From an uncultured Acidimicrobiaceae bacterium (GTDB lineage Bacteria; Actinomycetota; Acidimicrobiia; Acidimicrobiales; Ilumatobacteraceae): DNA of 64,000 bases. The stretch is taken from positions 1 to 64,000 of the forward strand of contig CAIXIJ010000063.1 of assembly GCA_903919455.1 (NCBI GenBank). The letters are read 5' to 3'. Of this stretch, positions 16,297 through 25,446 are shown one piece after another (position 1 is the first letter of the stretch; every line of letters starts with the position of its first letter). A program made the translations under genes and the position numbers. Below the pieces are notes generated by a model. It was given only the letters and a program-made list of their open reading frames with translations. It ran no database searches and was not told the origin of the DNA.

Positions 16297-17571
16297 TCAG
16301 TCGTCTTCGAACTGCGAGAGCCGCTTCAGCTTGGGGTTGTTGCTGAAGACCTCGATGGGCGGCGTGGGATCGAGCCGCATCGCACGCTGCAGGATTCGCA
16401 CCTGCGTGTGCTGGTTGTACTCGGCCAACGTGATGGCCCAACCGTCGCGGCCCGCACGAGCGGTACGACCACTGCGGTGCAGGTAATCCTTCACATCGCC
16501 GGCAGGTTCGTAGTGGATGACCGCGCCGATGTCGTCGATGTCGATACCGCGGGCCGCCACATCGGTGGCTACCAGCACGCTGAGCTGACCATCGGTGAAC
16601 CGCTTGAGCGCACGCTCGCGAGCCGCCTGCGCAAGATCGCCATGGATGGCAGCGGCGCGCACGCCGATCTCTTGGAGGTTGCTCTCCACGCGATCGCAGG
16701 TGCGCTTCGTCTGGCAGAACACGATGGTCTTGTCCATCGACGACGCGATGGATGCAACGACGCGATCCTTGTCCATGTGGTGCACCGCCAGCCACAGGTG
16801 GTGCATGGTGCCCACAGTGTCGGTGGCGGCGTCGATGGCCACTTCCTCGGGGTCCTTCATGTAGCGGGCCACCAGGTGACCCACGTCGCCATCGAGGGTG
16901 GCGCTGAACAGCATGGTCTGGTGCGGCGCAGTGATCTTGCGCATGATCCACTCGACCTGCGGGGTGAAACCGTCGTCGGCCATGCGGTCGGCCTCGTCGA
17001 GCACGAGGATCTCGACGGCATCGAGCTGCAGTTCGTCTTCCTTCAACAGGTCGATGAGGCGCAGCGGTGTAGCCACCACGACATCGACACCGATTTCGAG
17101 CGCATCGATCTGCTGCTGACGCGATGCGCCGCCGTAGACAGCCAGCACGGTGCGGCCGCAGGCGATGGCCACCGGTGCCAGCACCTCGGCCACCTGCAGT
17201 GCGAGTTCACGAGTGGGAACCAGCACCAGCGCAGCGGGCCGACGGGGCTCGCCCACCTTGGTGAGGCGCGCCAGCAGCGGCACGCCGAACGCAAGCGTCT
17301 TGCCGGAGCCGGTCTTGGCGCGGCCGCATACGTCGCGGCCGGTGAGGGCCACCGGAATGGCCTTGGTCTGGATGGCGAAGGGGGCAGAGAAGCCGGCCGC
17401 CGCCAACCCCATGTCGACCTCGGTGGGCACACCGAGCTCGATGAAGCCGGTGGGCACGTAATCCGCAGGATCGAACGTGAAGACGGGTTGGGCGGGGGTG
17501 CGATGTTCGGCGGGCTTCGACGAACGCTGCCGGGGGCCGCGGCCACGCGGCGGGCGAGAATGATCAGACAT
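16297..17571 (-). CDS. DEAD-box ATP-dependent RNA helicase
   Basis: A 424-residue DEAD-box helicase. The motifs are in order: Q motif with FAIQTKAIP, Walker A AKTGSGKT, PTRELALQ, VLDEADRM (DEAD), SATL, and in domain 2 VLVATDVAARGIDI and HRSGRTARAGRDG. The N-terminal 28 residues are Arg/Pro-rich (RPPRGRGPRQRSS), as in RhlE-like helicases that bind RNA broadly. ATG 17571 is used; the open frame reading further upstream is antisense to the acyl-CoA ligase. Divergent from that gene with a 66-bp gap. Confidence 0.93.
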   Translation of the reverse strand: MSDHSRPPRGRGPRQRSSKPAEHRTPAQPVFTFDPADYVPTGFIELGVPTEVDMGLAAAGFSAPFAIQTKAIPVALTGRDVCGRAKTGSGKTLAFGVPLLARLTKVGEPRRPAALVLVPTRELALQVAEVLAPVAIACGRTVLAVYGGASRQQQIDALEIGVDVVVATPLRLIDLLKEDELQLDAVEILVLDEADRMADDGFTPQVEWIMRKITAPHQTMLFSATLDGDVGHLVARYMKDPEEVAIDAATDTVGTMHHLWLAVHHMDKDRVVASIASSMDKTIVFCQTKRTCDRVESNLQEIGVRAAAIHGDLAQAARERALKRFTDGQLSVLVATDVAARGIDIDDIGAVIHYEPAGDVKDYLHRSGRTARAGRDGWAITLAEYNQHTQVRILQRAMRLDPTPPIEVFSNNPKLKRLSQFEDD

Positions 17572-17637
17572 GTCGCAACCCAGGGTACCGCCCGTCCCCT
17601 TGTGAATCCGCGATGCGGAATCGGCAATGATGTGGCG

Positions 17638-19191
17638 ATGAAGGTCGCTCTCACCGTCAACGATTTCCTGCGTCGCGCCGAAGAGGTGTACCCGCACCGA
17701 ATTGCCGTTGCCGACGAGCCCGAGCAGCCTGCCGACAGCTGGGGCGAGTTCACCTACGGCGACATGGCGGCACGGGCCCGGGCATGGGCCGCATGGCTGG
17801 ATCGCAAGGGCATTCGCACGGGCGAGCGCGTGGCCATCGTGAGCCACAACTCGGCCCGCTTGCTCACGGCCCTGTTCGGTGTCAGCGGGTCGGGGCGCGT
17901 GCTCGTGCCCATCAACTTCCGCCTGGTGGCCGAAGAGGTGAAGTACATCGTCAGCCACTGCGGCGCCCGTGCGCTCTTCATCGACCCCGAGCTCGAAGAG
18001 GCCATGGCCGACGTGGAGTGCGAGCACAAGTTCATCATCGGCCGCGACACCGACCCCGACCTCGAGCACCTGCCGCCCACCCCGTGGGAGTACGACGAGG
18101 ACACCACCGCCACCATCAACTACACCAGCGGCACCACGGCCCGACCGAAGGGCGTGCAACTCACCCATCGGAATATCTGGCTGAACGCCACCACGTTCGG
18201 GTGGCAGTTGGGCATCAACGACCGCGACGTGTACCTGCACACGCTGCCGCAGTTCCACTGCAATGGGTGGGGCGTGCTCTACGCCGTCACCGGCATGGGT
18301 GCCCAGCACATCATTCTGCGCAAAGTGGACGGCGCCGAGATCCTGCGCCGGGTACAGCAGCACGGCGTCACTGTGATGTGTGCCGCCCCGGCGGTGGCCA
18401 ACGCCATCCTCGATGCAGCCGCCACGTGGGAAGGCCCCATCCCCGGCCGCGACCGCGTGCGCATCGTGTGTGCCGGCGCACCGCCGCCCACCAAGACCAT
18501 CGAGCGCATCGAAACCGAACTCGGCTGGGAGTTCATCCAGATCTACGGACTCACCGAGACCACACCGCTGCTCACCATGAACCGCAGCCGCGCCGAGTAC
18601 GACCACCTCTCGCCCGCCGACAGGGCGGCGAAACTCAGCCGAGCTGGCGCACCTGCGCTGGGCGTACAGATGCGCATCAGCCCCGATGGTGAAGTGCTGG
18701 CCCGCGGCAACCACGTCATGGCCGGCTACTGGGAACAGCCCGAGGCCACCGCCGACGCCATCCGCTCCGCCCGCGACGACCAGGGCGGCCCCGAGTGGTT
18801 CCACACGGGCGACGGCGGCGGCATCGACGATGAGTGGTACGTCACCATCAGCGACCGCAAGAAGGACGTCATCATCACCGGCGGCGAGAACGTGAGCTCG
18901 ATCGAGGTCGAGGACGCGCTCTTCAGCCACCCCGAGGTCTCGGAGGTCGCTGTCATCGGTGTTCCCGACGAGAAGTGGGGCGAGTTGGTGCTGGCCCTGG
19001 TGGTGGTCGCCCCAGGCTCAGCCCTCACCGAGGCCGACCTGATCGCCTACACCAAGACCAAGCTCGCCGGTTACAAGTGCCCCAAGCGCATCGAGTTCCG
19101 CGACGCACTCGCACGCACCGCCACGGGCAAGCTACAAAAGTTCAAGTTGCGCGAGCCCTACTGGGAAGGCCTCGATCGCAAAGTGAACTAA
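17638..19191 (+). CDS. Acyl-CoA synthetase (AMP-forming), FadD-like
   Basis: A 517-residue ANL-family adenylating enzyme that activates a carboxylic acid to its CoA ester. The P-loop-like core is INYTSGTTARPKGVQLTH (A3). A5 is QIYGLTETTPLL, the A7/A8 region is WFHTGDGGGIDDEWYVTISDRKKDVI, and the A10 catalytic Lys is in RTATGKLQKFKLRE. TVNDFLRRAEEVYPHRIAV at the N-terminus is typical of long-chain or medium-chain fatty-acid ligases. ATG 17638 is where the family sequence starts. The exact acid is unknown. Confidence 0.9.
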   Translation: MKVALTVNDFLRRAEEVYPHRIAVADEPEQPADSWGEFTYGDMAARARAWAAWLDRKGIRTGERVAIVSHNSARLLTALFGVSGSGRVLVPINFRLVAEEVKYIVSHCGARALFIDPELEEAMADVECEHKFIIGRDTDPDLEHLPPTPWEYDEDTTATINYTSGTTARPKGVQLTHRNIWLNATTFGWQLGINDRDVYLHTLPQFHCNGWGVLYAVTGMGAQHIILRKVDGAEILRRVQQHGVTVMCAAPAVANAILDAAATWEGPIPGRDRVRIVCAGAPPPTKTIERIETELGWEFIQIYGLTETTPLLTMNRSRAEYDHLSPADRAAKLSRAGAPALGVQMRISPDGEVLARGNHVMAGYWEQPEATADAIRSARDDQGGPEWFHTGDGGGIDDEWYVTISDRKKDVIITGGENVSSIEVEDALFSHPEVSEVAVIGVPDEKWGELVLALVVVAPGSALTEADLIAYTKTKLAGYKCPKRIEFRDALARTATGKLQKFKLREPYWEGLDRKVN

Positions 19192-19213
19192 GCGATCAGG
19201 GCGAACTCAGTGA

Positions 19214-20929
19214 TCAGGGCGCCATGGCGCCGGTGACCTCGCGATAGAACTCGCTGTCGGCACGCAACCGCTCTGGTGCGTCGAACGCCACCACCCTGCC
19301 GTCCTGCACCACCATCAGGCGGTCGCAGATGTCGAGCGTGCTCATGCGATGGGCGATGATCACCACGGTCATCCGCTCACCCAACTCAGCGAGCGTCTCG
19401 CGCACCACCACCTCCGAGCGACCATCCAGGGAGCTGGTGGGCTCGTCGAGCACCAGCAATTGCGGATCCTCCACCAATGCCCGGGCGATGCACACTCGCT
19501 GCTGCTGGCCGCCACTGAGGTTGCCGCCGGCCTCGCCCACCTCGCGGTCGTATCCTCCGGGCATCGCCACCACATCGTCGTGGAGATGAGCAAGACGCGC
19601 TGCGCGTTCCACGGCCTCGTCGGTGACGCCAGGACGCATGAACCGGATGTTGTCGGCGATCGATCCACGTATGAGCCGAGGTTGCTGCGGCACGAACGTG
19701 ACGTGTCGCACCCAATCGGCGCGGCGGTATGCCTGCACGGGCTGGCCGTTGGCCAGCACCGAACCGATCGTGGGCGAACGCAAGCCGAGCAACAGCTGCA
19801 CCAGGGTGGTCTTGCCGCTTCCCGACGGGCCGATGATGCCGACGACCTCGCCCGGCCGGATGGCGAAATCCACCCCTTCCAGCACCGGCGTGCCCGGCGT
19901 GTACTCGAAGGCGACGCCTCGAAACTCCAGCTCACCCAGCTGCTCTAGGGGAACGCCGTCGTCCACCACGGCTGCCTCGCGGTAGCCACGGATCTCGTCT
20001 TCCAATTCGTTCACGTATGGCCCGGCCGTGGTGACCGCCGCCCACGACACCTGCAGTTGCTGGCCATAGGCGAGCGACCGCAGCATCACCAGCATCACGG
20101 CACCCAGCGAGGCGATGTTCGCCGTGTCGCTCCACGACGCCATGGCAAGCGCGCCGATCAGCGCAGCAAACGCGAGCGTGGTGTACAGATGCGGCACTAG
20201 CCCACGCAACGAAGTGAGGCCACGGCTGCGCTCGCCGTTGTCGGCGATGAGGCCGCGCATGCGCGCCTCGACCTCGTGCTGTACACCGAACACCTGAAGC
20301 TCCAACCCCAGGTTGGCCATCTCACCGAGGCCGGTGGCGAACTCCATGCCCGTCGCGGCGGTCTCTTCTGATCGGCGCTGCAGGCGCGCCCTCACCGGAC
20401 GCAGGGCCATACCGAGCACCGCGACCGCACCAATGACCACCAGTGCTCCGACCGGGCTCACGGCAATGGCCAATGCCAGCATCGCCAACAGGCTGAAGGC
20501 AGAGGTGAGTGCGCTCGCAAAGCTGGCCACCACCTGCGAACCCGACGTGGCATAGGCGGTCATCAGCTCCTGCAGCCGGCCGACTCGGTCGCGTTGCTGC
20601 CGGTCCCACGACGCTCCAAGAAACGCCGATGCCAGTTGCTGGCGCAGATCCGATGCCACTCGCACACTCATGTCGGCAGCGATCCGGTTTGCCACCCAGG
20701 CGAGAACGAAACGCAACACCACCAAGCCGGCTGCTACCCACAGGCCGGTGCCGACCGATGTGGTGCGGTCCATCATGATCGCCGCCTGGTCTTCGTCGGC
20801 AGTGACTGCCAACGCAAGGCGGGTGACCACCACGAGGAATGCTGCCTCCGCCAACCCTCCCAAGGTGGATGCAACGGCCATGGTGATGGTGGCCGAGCGG
20901 TGGCCTCGAAGGAGCGATCGAATGTTCAT
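19214..20929 (-). CDS. ABC exporter, fused permease and ATPase
   Basis: A 571-residue half-transporter: six membrane segments in the first 300 residues (for example AAFLVVVTRLALAVTA, FSLLAMLALAIAV, LVVIGAVAVLGMAL) and a C-terminal ATPase with Walker A GPSGSGKTT, Q-loop VPQQPRLI, signature NLSGGQQQR, Walker B LLVLDEPTS and H-loop IIAHRMS. There is no N-terminal C39 peptidase domain. Such half-transporters export lipids, peptides or drugs as homodimers. ATG 20929 (MNIRSLLRGHRS) is favoured over an earlier in-frame ATG because it starts right at the membrane domain. It is divergent from a 48-residue peptide gene across a gap with a strong palindrome. Confidence 0.9.
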   Translation of the reverse strand: MNIRSLLRGHRSATITMAVASTLGGLAEAAFLVVVTRLALAVTADEDQAAIMMDRTTSVGTGLWVAAGLVVLRFVLAWVANRIAADMSVRVASDLRQQLASAFLGASWDRQQRDRVGRLQELMTAYATSGSQVVASFASALTSAFSLLAMLALAIAVSPVGALVVIGAVAVLGMALRPVRARLQRRSEETAATGMEFATGLGEMANLGLELQVFGVQHEVEARMRGLIADNGERSRGLTSLRGLVPHLYTTLAFAALIGALAMASWSDTANIASLGAVMLVMLRSLAYGQQLQVSWAAVTTAGPYVNELEDEIRGYREAAVVDDGVPLEQLGELEFRGVAFEYTPGTPVLEGVDFAIRPGEVVGIIGPSGSGKTTLVQLLLGLRSPTIGSVLANGQPVQAYRRADWVRHVTFVPQQPRLIRGSIADNIRFMRPGVTDEAVERAARLAHLHDDVVAMPGGYDREVGEAGGNLSGGQQQRVCIARALVEDPQLLVLDEPTSSLDGRSEVVVRETLAELGERMTVVIIAHRMSTLDICDRLMVVQDGRVVAFDAPERLRADSEFYREVTGAMAP

Positions 20930-20978
20930 GGAACGACGACAAGATAGCCCCATCACCGCGCTGGCCGCTGACCCGTCA

Positions 20979-21018
20979 CTGATGGACCAGTCGGTCAGAC
21001 TGACCGGTTGATCAGTCC
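20979..21018. promoter_or_regulatory. Nested palindrome between the ABC exporter and the peptide operon
   Basis: CGGTCAG-A-CTGACCG (20992-21006) is a perfect 7-1-7 inverted repeat. Outer ACTGAT and ATCAGT blocks flank it, making an imperfect 40-bp dyad. It looks like an operator for a dimeric (TetR-type or similar) regulator that could control both directions. No such regulator gene is next to it. Confidence 0.6.
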
Positions 21019-21108
21019 CACTATCAGTTGCAACAGTGAGTAGCAATCGGTTGGAGGTGATCGTTATGGTCCCTCTCGCTCACTCCATCAGCGTCGAAAG
21101 GGGCGGCA

Positions 21109-21255
21109 ATGAACAACTACACGGAGACCACCACCTTCAGCTCGCAGCAGGGCCGTAAGGGCATTTCCTACGACTGGCAGACGATGTACGCGGCTGCCGA
21201 AGCCGCCACGCTGGACAGCCAGCTTGCGGCGCTCACGCCTGCACACGCTGAATGA
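21109..21255 (+). CDS. Small peptide (48 aa), first gene of the kinase-cysDNC run
   Basis: The frame encodes 48 residues starting MNNYTETTTFSSQQGRKG and ending LAALTPAHAE. AAGGGGCGGCA gives a good ribosome site 8 nt before ATG 21109, and the stop overlaps the next start (ATGA), so translation is very likely. It has three Tyr (4, 21, 27), no Cys and no signal peptide. The centre SYDWQTMYAAAEAATLDSQL would form an amphipathic helix. No family is recognised. It faces an ABC exporter across a shared operator and precedes a sensor kinase and PAPS-synthesis genes, so a secreted or modified peptide is one idea; a regulatory peptide is another. Confidence 0.65.
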   Translation: MNNYTETTTFSSQQGRKGISYDWQTMYAAAEAATLDSQLAALTPAHAE

Positions 21256-21389
21256 GTCGAGCGCCCGCACGGGTGCTCCCCAGCCAGGTGTACGACCGAA
21301 TGCGGCGGCGTTCGACGACGGCCACAGAGATTGCTGCACACGGCGGCAATCAAGCCGATCTCGTGGATGCGGCAACTCCTCGATCTTGA
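21252..21389 (+). CDS. Small basic peptide (45 aa)
   Basis: ATG 21252 overlaps the stop of the 48-residue peptide by 4 nt (ATGA). The product is 45 residues, basic in the first half (MSRAPARVLPSQVYDRMRRR) and polar after. No Cys, no membrane segment, no known family. The stop lies 12 nt before the kinase start. Coupling and spacing support translation, but codon bias over such a short frame is weak evidence. Confidence 0.5.
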   Translation: MSRAPARVLPSQVYDRMRRRSTTATEIAAHGGNQADLVDAATPRS

Positions 21390-21401
21390 TACGTTCCACC
21401 C

Positions 21402-23276
21402 GTGGATGATGGGCTGATGGACGATCCGAGCATCCTGCGGGAGATCCTCGGGCAGATTGGCCTGACGTCCACCCGGGCGATCGCCGCGGTCAAGCCCGTC
21501 TTCGTCGACGGTGTCTTCGTCGACGGCACGGTGCTGTGGATCACCGACAAGGTCCTGGAGTTTAATCCCCGAGCAGTTCCAGGCATCTCGCTGCTGGAAC
21601 TGTGGGGCGACCGCTGGGCCACCCACCCCACCACGATCACGGCGAACCTTGCGCTCCAACAACCGGGCGTGCCGCTTCGCCAGCCAACTGTCACGAGGGA
21701 GGTCAACGGGCGGGATCGCACGTTCGGTGGCACGGTCACCATCACCGAGTCGTTGCTGATCGTCGAGTACGAGGACCTCACCGACATCGTCACCAGGGAG
21801 CAGGCCGCAGAGGCCTCCGAGCACAACTTCCGCGATCTTCTCGACGGACTCGACGCCGGCGTGGTGCTACTTCGGCCGATTCTCGATGCCGACGGCTCGT
21901 TCAGCGACGCCGAGATCACCTGGACCAATGTTGCGTCGAGACGGATGTGGCTGAACCAGGAGGGGCTCAAGGTGGGCACACGCGTTGCGCCCGTGTACTA
22001 CGACCTCGACGACTGGCTGCTGGCGGCCCGCAGCGCGTGGAACGGGCAGCCGACAGTGCGCATGCTCACGGTGGACCCGTCGGTGGCGCCGTGGACATCG
22101 GCCACCGAAATGCTCCGGCGGGTGGGCGACACCCTGGTGGAACTCACCATCGACCGCACCCAAGACAAGGTGCTGCTCGACAGCCTCGCTGAAGCCGACT
22201 ATCGATTCGCCTCGCTGATCGACGACCTGCCGCTCACGGTGCTGGTAGCGCAAAATGGTGAGGACCACCTGGAATTCGTCAGCCCGAATGCTGCCTCCTT
22301 GATGGGCCGGTCGCTGCATGAGTTGCGCAGCTTCAGCACATGGGTCGCGAGCGTGCACCCCGACGAGGCAGCCGCTGCCAGGGTGATCACCAGGAACGTC
22401 ACGCAGAAGGGCCACCACGAAGGAACGCTGCGCCTCCTACGCGCCGACGGCTCGGACTTTGTTGCGTCACTGCGGCTCGCCCGTCGCATCAGTCCCACCG
22501 GGAGGGAGGGGTACATCGGCATCATCGCCGACATCAGCGACCAGCAGCGATTGATCGACCGTCTCGCCTCCGGCGAGCGACTGGAGACCCTCGGCCGCAC
22601 CGCTGGCTCGATCGCTCACGACTTCAACAACCTGCTGATGATCGTGTCGGGCAACATCGAGCGCGCCAGGGGCCAGGTCGGCGAGAGCATTGCACTCGAC
22701 ACGGCTCAGGTGGCATCGCAACGCGCTGCCGAACTGGCCAGCAGCCTGCTGTCGTTCGCTCGCGGTCGCCAGGGTTCTCCGAGACGCCTTCAGATCGACC
22801 AGTTCCTCCGCAACTTCGAGCCGATCCTCCACGGAGTCACTCACCCGCGCGCGGCACTCGATCGCGAGTACGCCGACCAGCAACTCGTAGTGGTGGCCGA
22901 TGAATCACACCTGCAACAGATCGTGCTGAACCTGGTGACGAACGCCCGAGACGCTTCACCGGCGGGTGGCACCGTGCGCGTCGCCGCCCGACTCGCGGAT
23001 CGGGCCTACTGCCACCTCCTGGATCAGCCACCACGAGCGCCCCACGTGGCCATCAGCGTGAGCGACGAGGGTGAAGGCGTGCCACCACACATCGCCAGCC
23101 GAATCTGGGAGCCCTTCTTCAGCGGGCGAGAACTCACCGATCGTTCCGGAACCGGCCTCGGCCTGTCCACGGTGCACGGTCTGGCACACCAGTACGGCGG
23201 ACACGTGCAACTGGAGACCGTGCCCGGCAAGGGAACCACCTTCACCGTCTACCTCCCGCTGGCGATAACCGAGTGA
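21402..23276 (+). CDS. PAS-domain sensor histidine kinase, orphan
   Basis: A 624-residue cytosolic kinase with no membrane segments. The first 370 residues hold two or three PAS-like regions (the last, about 275-395, reads VLVAQNGEDHLEFVSPNAASLMGRS then GYIGIIADISDQQRL). The HisKA box AGSIAHDFNNLLMIVSGN puts the phospho-His at about 406, in the NtrB-like HDFNN form. The ATPase has N box QQIVLNLVTNARDA, G1 DEGEGVP, and GTGLGLSTV. No response regulator is nearby. GTG 21402 is 12 nt after the second small peptide; ATG 21417 is an alternative. Its stop overlaps the cysD start by 4 nt, tying the sensor to sulfate activation. Confidence 0.88.
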   Translation: MDDGLMDDPSILREILGQIGLTSTRAIAAVKPVFVDGVFVDGTVLWITDKVLEFNPRAVPGISLLELWGDRWATHPTTITANLALQQPGVPLRQPTVTREVNGRDRTFGGTVTITESLLIVEYEDLTDIVTREQAAEASEHNFRDLLDGLDAGVVLLRPILDADGSFSDAEITWTNVASRRMWLNQEGLKVGTRVAPVYYDLDDWLLAARSAWNGQPTVRMLTVDPSVAPWTSATEMLRRVGDTLVELTIDRTQDKVLLDSLAEADYRFASLIDDLPLTVLVAQNGEDHLEFVSPNAASLMGRSLHELRSFSTWVASVHPDEAAAARVITRNVTQKGHHEGTLRLLRADGSDFVASLRLARRISPTGREGYIGIIADISDQQRLIDRLASGERLETLGRTAGSIAHDFNNLLMIVSGNIERARGQVGESIALDTAQVASQRAAELASSLLSFARGRQGSPRRLQIDQFLRNFEPILHGVTHPRAALDREYADQQLVVVADESHLQQIVLNLVTNARDASPAGGTVRVAARLADRAYCHLLDQPPRAPHVAISVSDEGEGVPPHIASRIWEPFFSGRELTDRSGTGLGLSTVHGLAHQYGGHVQLETVPGKGTTFTVYLPLAITE

Positions 23277-24184
23277 ATAGGCTGGGCCCACTCATGGTCG
23301 CCCGCCCTCTCGTCGACGAAAGCATCAGCATTATCAGGGAAGCCGCTGCACAGTTCGAGCGGCCGGCCCTGCTGTTCAGCGGTGGCAAGGACTCCGTGGT
23401 GATGCTGCACCTCGCACTCGCTGCGTTCCGACCGGCACCGCTCCCGTTCCCCATCATGCACGTGGACACCGGCCACAACTTCCCTGAGGTCATCGAGTTT
23501 CGCGACCGGATGGTGGAGCAGTTCAACGTGCAGTTGCTCGTCGCGTCCGTACAGGCGTCCATCGACAGCGGACGTGTGGCCGATGTGCAGGGACCGCGCT
23601 CCAGCCGAAACGTGCTGCAGACGGTGACGCTGCTGGACGCCATCACCGAGCACCGGTTCGACGCCGTCTTCGGTGGCGCTCGCCGCGATGAGGAACGAGC
23701 AAGAGCCAAGGAACGTGTGTTCAGCCACCGCGACGAGTTCGGGCAGTGGGACCCGAAGCAGCAACGGCCCGAGCTCTGGGGGCTCTACAACGGACGCCAT
23801 CGCATGAACGAGCACTTTCGTGTGTTCCCTCTGAGCAACTGGACCGAACTCGACATCTGGGAGTTCATCCGCGAACAACGCATCGAACTGCCGTCCATCT
23901 ACTTCGCGCACCGTCGGGAAGTGTTCCGCCGCGACGGCATGCTGATGGCAGCCACGCCATTCGTGGAGCGCCTGCCGAACGAAGAGCCGTTCGACACCAC
24001 CGTGCGCTTCCGTACCGTGGGCGACGCCTCGTGCACTGCCGCCATCGAATCCACCGCTTCCAACTACGACGAGGTCGTCGCCGAGACGGCGACGGCCCGC
24101 GTGACCGAGCGAGGTGCCACCCGCGCCGACGATCGCATCAGCGAGGCCGGCATGGAAGACCGCAAGCGCCAGGGTTACTTCTGA
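23273..24184 (+). CDS. cysD: Sulfate adenylyltransferase subunit 2
   Basis: The 303-residue catalytic subunit of ATP sulfurylase, which makes adenylyl sulfate (APS) from sulfate and ATP with the CysN GTPase. The PP-loop motif LLFSGGKDSVVMLHLA is at about residues 34-49, followed by HVDTGHNFPEVIEFRD, FGGARRDEERARAKER and FPLSNWTELDIWEFI. GTG 23273 overlaps the kinase stop (GTGA); it restores the usual number of residues before ESISIIRE, while ATG 23294 would be slightly short. cysN begins on its last stop base. Confidence 0.94.
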   Translation: MNRLGPLMVARPLVDESISIIREAAAQFERPALLFSGGKDSVVMLHLALAAFRPAPLPFPIMHVDTGHNFPEVIEFRDRMVEQFNVQLLVASVQASIDSGRVADVQGPRSSRNVLQTVTLLDAITEHRFDAVFGGARRDEERARAKERVFSHRDEFGQWDPKQQRPELWGLYNGRHRMNEHFRVFPLSNWTELDIWEFIREQRIELPSIYFAHRREVFRRDGMLMAATPFVERLPNEEPFDTTVRFRTVGDASCTAAIESTASNYDEVVAETATARVTERGATRADDRISEAGMEDRKRQGYF

Positions 24185-25446
24185 TGGTCACCACCACGTT
24201 GAAGTTCGCCACCGTCGGATCAGTCGACGATGGCAAGAGCACACTCATCGGCCGCTTGCTGCTCGACAGCAAGGCCATCTTCGACGATCAGTTGGAACAC
24301 ATCACCGCGGTGAGTCGGCGACGCGGCGACGACGTGGCCGACCTCGCGCTGCTCACTGACGGTCTACGAGCCGAACGCGAGCAGGGCATCACGATCGACG
24401 TTGCTTATCGATACTTCGCCACACCTCGTCGCAGCTTCGTGATCGCCGACTGCCCCGGGCACATTCAGTACACGCGCAACATGGTCACCGGTGCATCGAA
24501 TGTGGACCTGGCGATCGTGATGGTCGATGCCCGGCATGGTGTGGTGGAGCAGACGCGTCGCCACACCCTGCTCGTGTCGCTGCTCGGCGTGCCGCACTTG
24601 GTGATCTGCGTGAACAAGATGGACCTGGTGGGCAACCACGAAGCTGCCTTAAAGGCAGTCATCGACCAGTTCACCGAGTTCGCCGCCAAGCTCGAACTCC
24701 GCGATGTCACGTTCATCCCCATCAGCGCACTGAACGGCGACAACGTGGTCGATCGCAGTCCGAACATGCCGTGGTATCAGGGCACGTCGCTGCTGCGCCA
24801 TCTCGAAACGGTGTACACCGCCAGCGATCACAACCTGATCGACACCCGATTCCCGGTGCAGTACGTCATCCGACCGCGAACCACCGAGCACCACGATTTC
24901 CGCGGATATGCCGGCACCATGGCTGGCGGCTCGCTGCGCGTGGGCGACGACGTGGTGGTATTGCCGAGCGGTCTGCCCACCACCATCGCGGCAATCGACG
25001 GGTTCGACGGCCCCTGCTCCGAGGCGCGATCAGGCGACGCGGTGGTGGTACGCCTCTCAGACCACGTCGACGTCTCACGTGGCGACATGCTGGTGCGACC
25101 CAACAATCACCCGGTGGTCACCCAGGACCTCGATGCGATGGTCTGTTGGATGGACGACCGGGCCACGCTGCGACCCAGAGCGATGTACACCCTCCAGCAC
25201 ACCACCCGCACCGTGAGGGCCGTGGTCACCGACCTCCGCTATGAACTCGACATCAGCACACTGCACCGCAACACCGAGGCCACGGAACTGGGCCTCAACG
25301 CCATCGGCCGCATCGCTCTCCACACCACGGCGCCGCTGTTCATCGACGACTACCACCGCAATCGCACCACCGGCGGGTTCATTCTCATCGACGAGCACAC
25401 GAACGCCACCGTGGCAGCCGGCATGATCGCCGAGCGTGGACGATGA
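24184..25446 (+). CDS. cysN: Sulfate adenylyltransferase subunit 1 (GTPase)
   Basis: A 420-residue EF-Tu-like GTPase that drives APS formation by CysD. G1 is GSVDDGKSTLIGRL, the switch region holds EREQGITIDVAYRYF, G3 is DCPGHIQYTRNM, and G4 is NKMD. Beta-barrel domains follow. No APS kinase domain is fused at the C-terminus, in contrast to mycobacterial CysNC; the kinase is the separate next gene. ATG 24184 shares one base with the cysD stop. Confidence 0.95.
   Translation: MVTTTLKFATVGSVDDGKSTLIGRLLLDSKAIFDDQLEHITAVSRRRGDDVADLALLTDGLRAEREQGITIDVAYRYFATPRRSFVIADCPGHIQYTRNMVTGASNVDLAIVMVDARHGVVEQTRRHTLLVSLLGVPHLVICVNKMDLVGNHEAALKAVIDQFTEFAAKLELRDVTFIPISALNGDNVVDRSPNMPWYQGTSLLRHLETVYTASDHNLIDTRFPVQYVIRPRTTEHHDFRGYAGTMAGGSLRVGDDVVVLPSGLPTTIAAIDGFDGPCSEARSGDAVVVRLSDHVDVSRGDMLVRPNNHPVVTQDLDAMVCWMDDRATLRPRAMYTLQHTTRTVRAVVTDLRYELDISTLHRNTEATELGLNAIGRIALHTTAPLFIDDYHRNRTTGGFILIDEHTNATVAAGMIAERGR

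Noticed and set aside
16087-17637. N-terminal extension of the acyl-CoA ligase through the DEAD-box gene region
   Set aside because: The open frame is antisense to the helicase; ligase homology begins at ATG 17638.
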